A stretch of 9,936 nt of DNA from an uncultured Eubacteriales bacterium (lineage in GTDB: Bacteria > Bacillota > Clostridia > Lachnospirales > Lachnospiraceae). The notes below the pieces were generated by a model. That model was not told where the DNA came from, did not search any database, and saw nothing but the letters and a program-made list of their open reading frames with translations. The translations under genes were made by a program, and so were the position numbers. Below are positions 5,170-9,936 of the stretch, piece after piece. Numbering within the stretch: position 1 is the first letter of the stretch; each line of letters starts with the position of its first letter. Location of the stretch: positions 1 to 9,936 of the forward strand of contig ONXW01000170.1 of NCBI GenBank assembly GCA_900321915.1, given 5' to 3'.

Positions 5170-7131
5170 TCACCTGCAGAACAGGGTGTAGATATCGCTC
5201 CACCAGGCTGCTGACAGGATCAGCGCCGCCGTCCCCAGGACCAGGGCGTTGTAGTCTTTTTCCGCAAGCGGGGTCCGCACGGACCCGGGCGCCAGGATAA
5301 ACCACAGCGGGAACAGAAACGGCAGGTAATAGCGTCCCTGCACGCCTTCAATCTGGGCGCTTCCGGGCACGGTGAAGGCGATGTACATGGAAGTCCACAC
5401 CAGGATGGCGGTGATGCCGCAGAGAAGGAATACCGAACCGCGGAACTTCCATCCGCGCGCTCCTGCCCCTTCCGGCCCGCCCGCCGTCAGGATCAGCGCT
5501 GCCGAAGCTGCGTACAGAAGCCAGGTGTGGGTCATGGTCCGTATGTGTCCCAGAAGCCCCAGGGATGCTTCCCCGAAGCAGTAGGACGGGAATGTCACAA
5601 TCATGCTCTTCGCCAGGATACGTGCATATCCCAGCGGCTGTCCCAGGATATAGGACATCTGGCCTTTCTCGCTGGTATCGCCGCCCCTGAGGTCCCCGAT
5701 ATCCCTCGGCGCAAATACCACCGGAAGGACAAAGGAACAGATGAGCGCGGCCGCCGCCAGCACAAATCCCGCCCGCATGATCAGGCATTCCCTGCGGCTG
5801 CGGTACCGGTCCTCCGGAATAAGCAGCCCCATCAGCAGCAGGGGCGCATAGACGGCTTTGATCCGGCATCCCCAGAAGAACGCCAGAAGGATGAGCGCGT
5901 ACATTTTCCAGGTCATCTTCTCTTCCCTGCCGGGCAGGATGTACCGCAGAAGGAGAGCAAAAGAAAGCCACAGGAAGGCGTTCACCGTCGGGTCATAGGA
6001 GTAGACCCCCGCCAGGAACAGCGGTTCCGGCATCAGCCCGAGGAACGCCATGATCTCCTTTCCCGCGGGCGCAACCCTGATGGCCGCGCACATGACGAGG
6101 CAGTACACCAGGAGATTCGCTATGCGTCCCAGCTTCCACAGCGGGGCAAACGGCAGACGGGCTGCCTGGGCGGCCTTCACGGCCGCCGCCATGGCGGGAT
6201 AGCCGGTCACGGTCGTCCAGTTGACGTCCGCGCTCCAGTGGTGCTCCCCCTCCCCGTACCTGGCATTCTCATCCAGGTACCGGTCCAGGAGGCCCTGTTC
6301 CGCCGCGCTTCCCGGCTGGTTGTAGGGCCAGGTGTCCATCCCGGTGATGAATTCCTGCAGTACCGGGTTGGTGATATCAATGGGCTTTTTATAATTCGCC
6401 ATCCAGAAAACCTGGGAAAAATGCACTTCCTCGTCCCAGCTCACCTTGTTGGCGGGAAGGCTGAGGGAGAAGAGCATGCCCAGGCTCAGGGAAATGACCA
6501 GGAACCCCCGCTCGATATGTCCCGCCGCCTGCCCGCGGAAGAAGAACAGCATCGCGGCGATGCCGCCGAGGATCCAGAAAAAGGCCAGCCTGTACGGGTT
6601 TACCCGCGGCACGCACTGCGTCCGGAATGCCGTGAACTGCAGGGGAAGATGGGCAAAATCCATCAGGTCCTCCAGCCCCTCAGCGCCGAGCTCCCAGCGG
6701 TAAACCGATATCTCCGCGTAGTCCGCCTTCGCGCGCACCGGGACGATCGACTCCCTGAGCTTCGCCATGTTCCGGTCATAGTACTGCGTCACTTCTTTTT
6801 CCCGCGCCTCGCCGTAGGGGTTTTCCGTCCCCAGGATGATGTGCGCGTTGAGAAGCCCGTCATAGAGGTAATCGTAGGAGAATTCCGTGATATAGCTCCC
6901 GTCCAGCGGGATACGGATACGGACCTCCGTGCCGTCGGCCGAGATGACACCGTCCTTTTCGGAAAAACCGATTCCGGAAATCCTGTCCGCGGTGATCTCC
7001 CGGACCTGGTTCCGGGCAGGGGAAAGAAGCGCCGGCATATTTGCCAGGAGTTCCCCGAACAGTCCCAGCGCCAGCACCAGAAGGATGGATATAATCCCTT
7101 TTTTCAGTCTCCCCTTGTCCATGTTACGCAA
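5170..7131 (-). CDS. DUF2142 membrane protein, probable GT-C glycosyltransferase
   Basis: A 653-residue polytopic membrane protein, probably using a polyprenyl-phosphate sugar to glycosylate an exported glycan on the outer face. Layout: TM1 (about 12-32); a non-membrane, likely extracytoplasmic segment (about 40-178); then many hydrophobic segments from 181 to 648. Seen: SWDEEVHFSQVFWM (231-244), whose acidic DEE just after a helix is the expected GT-C catalytic/metal position, VYSYDPTVNAFLW (376-388), GGDTSEKGQMSYILGQPLGY (483-502) and EGVQGRYYLPFLFPLW (595-610), all hallmarks of DUF2142. I prefer the TTG start at 7131: AAGGGAG lies 6 bases before it and it directly abuts the preceding TGA. 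The ATG at 7122 would be 15 bases from that RBS. The GacI-like enzyme downstream could supply its donor. Substrate not readable. Confidence 0.88.
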   Translation of the reverse strand: MRNMDKGRLKKGIISILLVLALGLFGELLANMPALLSPARNQVREITADRISGIGFSEKDGVISADGTEVRIRIPLDGSYITEFSYDYLYDGLLNAHIILGTENPYGEAREKEVTQYYDRNMAKLRESIVPVRAKADYAEISVYRWELGAEGLEDLMDFAHLPLQFTAFRTQCVPRVNPYRLAFFWILGGIAAMLFFFRGQAAGHIERGFLVISLSLGMLFSLSLPANKVSWDEEVHFSQVFWMANYKKPIDITNPVLQEFITGMDTWPYNQPGSAAEQGLLDRYLDENARYGEGEHHWSADVNWTTVTGYPAMAAAVKAAQAARLPFAPLWKLGRIANLLVYCLVMCAAIRVAPAGKEIMAFLGLMPEPLFLAGVYSYDPTVNAFLWLSFALLLRYILPGREEKMTWKMYALILLAFFWGCRIKAVYAPLLLMGLLIPEDRYRSRRECLIMRAGFVLAAAALICSFVLPVVFAPRDIGDLRGGDTSEKGQMSYILGQPLGYARILAKSMIVTFPSYCFGEASLGLLGHIRTMTHTWLLYAASAALILTAGGPEGAGARGWKFRGSVFLLCGITAILVWTSMYIAFTVPGSAQIEGVQGRYYLPFLFPLWFILAPGSVRTPLAEKDYNALVLGTAALILSAAWWSDIYTLFCR

Positions 7132-7845
7132 TCAGTTCTCCCTTTTCACGCCCCGGTGTTCCAGGATACGGTCGTAATCTTCGATGTAATCCACCTCGGC
7201 CCAGAACATGCCGTCCACGTCCTTCACATATACCGGGCGCTCCCCGCACATGGAGTATATGACGTTTTCCCACCACACATTGTGCTGCTGCCGTCCGATC
7301 ATCTCCTCCATCCTGTCGAGGAAATCCGGCATAAAGTCCCTGGAAAAGCGGCCGATGCCGATGTACTCTCCCGAGATGTCATCCCCCGCAAGCTCTTTTC
7401 CGTATTTCTTCAGGATGCCGTCCTCCCAGAAAAACTTGTAATCCGCCGTTTCCTTCCGGCTTTCATCCGCAAACATCACGGGGCTCATCTCCTCCGCGAG
7501 GATCCGGTCGAGGAGGGCAGGCTCCATATACACATCGCCGTTCATGATAAGGCAGTCGTCCCCGGATAAAAACTCCTTCGCGAACCAGGCCGACGCAATG
7601 CTGTTGGTGACGTCATAGAAGGGGTTTGTGTAATCCCGGACGCCGGTTCCGCGAAGAACCTCCCGGATGACATCCGCCCGGTACCCGAGGGATATGGCGA
7701 TATCCCGGATCCCCCGGGACTGCAGCATCTCCACCGTGTAGCGTATCAGCGGGATGCCGCCGATATCCACGGTACATTTCGGCCTGCCGGAAAGATATCT
7801 TGAAATACGGGTTCCTTTTCCGGCCGCCAGAATAAACACTTTCAC
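7132..7845 (-). CDS. LicC/PntC-like nucleotidyltransferase (probable CTP:phospho- or phosphono-amine cytidylyltransferase)
   Basis: A 237-residue sugar-phosphate-nucleotidyltransferase-fold protein. Seen: FILAAGKGTRISRY (4-17) as the NTP-binding loop, RPKCTVDIGGIPLI (21-34), NPFYDVTNSIASAW (74-87), which resembles the amine-recognition region of LicC-type enzymes, metal-binding IMNGDVYM (100-107), HNVWWENVIY (188-197) and WAEVDYIEDYDRI (215-227) with the second acidic metal site. It starts with GTG at 7845, overlapping the aminotransferase TGA (GTGA), with AGGAGG 8 bases upstream, so the two proteins are almost certainly coupled. The pairing favours CMP activation of an amino-alkyl phosphonate such as 2-aminoethylphosphonate, as described for PntC. 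Phosphocholine or another amino-alcohol phosphate is the alternative. The fold is sure; substrate is inferred, and no LicD-like transferase is in view. Confidence 0.87.
   Translation of the reverse strand: MKVFILAAGKGTRISRYLSGRPKCTVDIGGIPLIRYTVEMLQSRGIRDIAISLGYRADVIREVLRGTGVRDYTNPFYDVTNSIASAWFAKEFLSGDDCLIMNGDVYMEPALLDRILAEEMSPVMFADESRKETADYKFFWEDGILKKYGKELAGDDISGEYIGIGRFSRDFMPDFLDRMEEMIGRQQHNVWWENVIYSMCGERPVYVKDVDGMFWAEVDYIEDYDRILEHRGVKREN
7138..7144 (-). promoter_or_regulatory. ribosome binding site that decides the TTG start of the DUF2142 gene
   Basis: AAGGGAG on the minus strand, inside the last codons of the nucleotidyltransferase gene. It is 6 bases from the TTG at 7131 but 15 bases from the ATG at 7122, so it favours the TTG. 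The preceding gene's TGA directly abuts that TTG, an arrangement typical of translational coupling. Confidence 0.6.
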
Positions 7846-8933
7846 AGAAGTCCCCTCCTCATCAGGTCGCGGAAGGCCGCAACCAGCTTTTCATTATCCC
7901 CCGCTGTCAGGTTCCCGATATGGCCGACGCGGAAAACCAGGTTCTCCAGGTCCCCGCCGTTGGGGCAGACAAAAATATCGTACTCATCCTTGAGAATCTC
8001 AAAGACCTTCCGGGCGCTGACCGGCGTGCCGTCGGCATAGTGCCCTGTGGGATGCAGGGGCGTCACCGCGTTGGACAGGGAGTCTGAGACGATCTCCAGC
8101 GGCAGGTCCCGGATCCGCTCACGGAAATCCCGGGCTATCCCGGCCGCCCTGGAAAGCTCCGCGGATAGTCCCCGCACGGTCAGGTCCGACAGTCTCCTGT
8201 GGAGCTGCAGGAGAACGCTCACGGCCGGCGTGTAGGGCGTCTGCCCGCGCTCGCCGTTTTTCAGGTAATCCTTCAGGTCAAAGTACAGGGATTCCACCTC
8301 ATGGCTCTCTATCCGGTCAAGCCCCGCAGGGCTTATTGTCAGGACAGACAGTCCCGGCGGCAGGGCCAGCGCCTTCTGGGACCCGGTCAGCACCAGGTCC
8401 GCCCCCCAGTCTTCCATCCTGAAATCATCCGCCAGGAAGGAGCTGATGGCGTCCGCGACCAGGCAGATGCCGTGTTCCCTGCAGAATCCGCCCACCATCT
8501 CCATATCGTACAGGACGCCGGTCGACGTCTCGTCGATATTGATGAGGAGGCCGGTAAAGCCGCGGCCGGCCGCGGCATCCAGGTCACCGCGCGTGATGCC
8601 TTTTCCTCTCTCCGGCAGGATCTCCTCATACGGGATATGGTGAATCCGGCAGAGCTTCGCGAACCGTGCGCCGAAGCTTCCCCCGTTGATCACCAGGACA
8701 TAGTCCTCCGGGGTAAACATATTCATGACCGCCGCTTCCATGGCGGCGGTTCCGGAGCCTGTCAGGAACACGGTGCGGGAGCCTTCCGGGGCCCGCATCA
8801 GGCGGCACATCATCTCCTCATTTTCCTTCATCAGCGCGGAAAACTCCGGCGTGCGGAAATAGGGGATCTCCTCCGCTCCTATCTCTCTGATCTCCGGGGC
8901 CATCATCACCGGCCCCACCGCAAAATTAAGCAT
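7842..8933 (-). CDS. PLP-dependent class V aminotransferase, 2-aminoethylphosphonate transaminase-like
   Basis: A 363-residue fold-type I PLP enzyme of normal family length. Seen: VGPVMMAPEI (6-15), the phosphate-binding loop LTGSGTAAMEAA (57-68), ETSTGVLYD (135-143), VADAISSF (159-166) with Asp161 expected at the pyridine nitrogen, GSQKALALPPGLS (184-196) with Lys187 as Schiff-base lysine, QTPYTPAVS (231-239) and FRVGHIG (334-340) with Arg335 for the substrate carboxylate. PhnW-type enzymes interconvert 2-aminoethylphosphonate plus pyruvate with phosphonoacetaldehyde plus alanine. The SQK site and proline-rich loop are also close to alanine-glyoxylate aminotransferases, so motifs alone do not fix the substrate. 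Overlap with the nucleotidyltransferase favours making an amine for CMP activation. The ATG at 8933 has GGAGG 7 bases upstream and overlaps the flippase gene by 8 bases. Confidence 0.88.
   Translation of the reverse strand: MLNFAVGPVMMAPEIREIGAEEIPYFRTPEFSALMKENEEMMCRLMRAPEGSRTVFLTGSGTAAMEAAVMNMFTPEDYVLVINGGSFGARFAKLCRIHHIPYEEILPERGKGITRGDLDAAAGRGFTGLLINIDETSTGVLYDMEMVGGFCREHGICLVADAISSFLADDFRMEDWGADLVLTGSQKALALPPGLSVLTISPAGLDRIESHEVESLYFDLKDYLKNGERGQTPYTPAVSVLLQLHRRLSDLTVRGLSAELSRAAGIARDFRERIRDLPLEIVSDSLSNAVTPLHPTGHYADGTPVSARKVFEILKDEYDIFVCPNGGDLENLVFRVGHIGNLTAGDNEKLVAAFRDLMRRGLL
7854..7859 (-). promoter_or_regulatory. ribosome binding site for the GTG start of the nucleotidyltransferase
   Basis: A perfect AGGAGG on the minus strand within the end of the aminotransferase gene, 8 bases before the GTG at 7845. 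It supports the GTG, and with it the full LAAGKGTR nucleotide-binding loop, as the true N-terminus. Confidence 0.8.
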
Positions 8934-9936
8934 CTTCTCTCCTCCGCTCCAGGTAAAACCGGACCGTCATACCCATGAAAAACAGTGCCAGCCCCGCCAT
9001 CAGGACCACATAGGACAGGGCGCCGCCGAATATGCCGTACTGCCGCACGGCGGCCGGGGAAATGAACACGGCGGCCGCGGCCGCGCACACATAGCCCGCG
9101 AAAATATAACGCTTCCGGTCCATGATCACCAGGGTGTAGTAAAACAGGTTGATAAACGCATTGCATGCCCCGCCCAGAATAATCAGGAGAAGCGGGATGC
9201 GGCTTTCCTCAAGCATATAGGAAAGCTTCGGATAAAGCAGGGAAAGCACCGGGATTCCCAGGAACCAGGCAGCCCCAATGGCCAGTACAGTCAGTCCGAG
9301 GATAATCGCCGAAATCCGCCGGACCACATTCCTGAAGTCGGCGAGCCGCCCCGCGGACCAGTCGTCCGACATGATGGTGACATAAGGGCGGATGACAAAG
9401 CCCGCCACCAGGTTAATCACATTGGTCGGCATAAATATGGAGGCAAAGAGGGCCTGGTATTTATCCGCCATATTCTGGTCAATGGCATATTTCGCCGCGG
9501 AAAACACATAGAAATCCAGGATGGCCGAGAGGAACAGGGTCCTGTTGGCCATGGCCAGGCTCACCGTCTTTCCCGGCCGCCTTGTCCATTCCGCCTCCGG
9601 CAGATAACGGATAATTACGATATCGAACAGCAGGACGCCGGCGGCCTGGGCCGTAACCGCCGCGAGGCAGGCGGGCACCAGCTGCTTTGTCGGGATGAGG
9701 AATCCCAGGAAGGCCGCCACCGAGAGCAGGGTGCGGAAGGTCAGGGACTTTCCCGTCAGGTACAGCCGCCCGTCCCTCTGGAATTCCGACTCGTATACGT
9801 CTGCAAAGGCATCAATTACCTTGTACAGGACCATCAGCGCGATGATCAGGCATTTGTGGGGCGTGTAAGCCCCGGCCCCGTGCTCGAACCCCAGATACAG
9901 TCCGCAGATGACCATTGCGGCAATGCACGTGCCGAT
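8926..9936 (-). CDS. Wzx-like polysaccharide flippase, N-terminus beyond right edge
   Basis: An integral membrane protein of the MOP/polysaccharide transport superfamily, which flips lipid-linked oligosaccharides or similar precursors across the cytoplasmic membrane. About 336 residues are visible; the frame stays open through the right edge (seven codons before the first visible Met at 9915), so about 100 residues are probably missing against the usual 420-480. Seen: DAFADVYESEFQRDGRLYLT, the loop common in clostridial Wzx-like proteins, about ten hydrophobic segments, FASIFMPTNVINLVAGFVIRP in mid-protein, and a basic FYLERRRED tail. Its stop overlaps the aminotransferase ATG by 8 bases, so it belongs to the same transcript. 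A lipid II flippase or lipid-linked teichoic precursor flippase is possible, but Wzx-like is the best reading. Confidence 0.85.
   Translation of the reverse strand: MGTCIAAMVICGLYLGFEHGAGAYTPHKCLIIALMVLYKVIDAFADVYESEFQRDGRLYLTGKSLTFRTLLSVAAFLGFLIPTKQLVPACLAAVTAQAAGVLLFDIVIIRYLPEAEWTRRPGKTVSLAMANRTLFLSAILDFYVFSAAKYAIDQNMADKYQALFASIFMPTNVINLVAGFVIRPYVTIMSDDWSAGRLADFRNVVRRISAIILGLTVLAIGAAWFLGIPVLSLLYPKLSYMLEESRIPLLLIILGGACNAFINLFYYTLVIMDRKRYIFAGYVCAAAAAVFISPAAVRQYGIFGGALSYVVLMAGLALFFMGMTVRFYLERRREDA

Noticed and set aside
5527..7569. A 680-codon open frame on the plus strand
   Set aside because: It lies antisense to two well-supported genes (DUF2142 and the nucleotidyltransferase), crosses their junction, and its translation is rich in Arg, His, Pro and Gln with no domain motif, as expected for the antisense frame of GC-rich codons.

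Overview
The window reads as part of a cell-surface polysaccharide locus from a fairly GC-rich Gram-positive anaerobe of the class Clostridia, possibly Lachnospiraceae or a neighbouring family. This is inferred from protein style (a DapDH-type meso-diaminopimelate dehydrogenase, a clostridial-type RfbC with an LSDKDQKW tail, a DUF2304 protein, a GT2 enzyme with an HQDD/ICCPS signature) and from strong AGGAGG-type ribosome binding sites. No taxonomic search was possible. Every gene I support lies on the minus strand, packed head to tail with gaps of 0-76 bases or short overlaps. The long plus-strand ORFs are antisense shadows. There is no gene-free stretch over 300 bases, and I saw no tRNA, rRNA, CRISPR array, insertion sequence or integrase.

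In transcription order (high to low coordinates) the layout is: a Wzx-like polysaccharide flippase cut by the right edge; a PLP-dependent class V aminotransferase resembling 2-aminoethylphosphonate transaminases; a LicC/PntC-like nucleotidyltransferase (GTGA overlap); a large DUF2142 membrane protein, a probable GT-C glycosyltransferase with a TTG start; a near-consensus internal sigma-A promoter (TTGACA, 17 bases, TATAGT); a GT2 glycosyltransferase; a rhamnosyltransferase-like GT2; a DPM1/GacI-like GT2 (ATGA overlap); a small DUF2304 (GacJ-like) membrane protein; RfbC (dTDP-4-dehydrorhamnose 3,5-epimerase); a Wzm/RgpC/TagG-type ABC permease; and meso-diaminopimelate dehydrogenase cut by the left edge.

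A working model (inference): RfbC supplies dTDP-L-rhamnose; the cytoplasmic GT2 enzymes build a rhamnose-containing chain on a lipid carrier; the ABC permease exports it; the GacI-like/DUF2304 pair loads a sugar onto undecaprenyl phosphate; and the DUF2142 protein adds that sugar to the polymer on the outer face. This parallels the GacI/GacJ/GacL side-chain system of the streptococcal group A carbohydrate. The aminotransferase and nucleotidyltransferase suggest a further tailoring step with a CMP-activated amino-alkyl phosphonate or phosphate. That step has neither its carbon-phosphorus-forming enzyme nor its transferase in view.

The oddest points are the combination of these two decoration modules, the lack of an ATP-binding partner next to the ABC permease, the presence of both flippase-type and ABC-type exporters, and a lysine/peptidoglycan gene directly behind the sugar genes.
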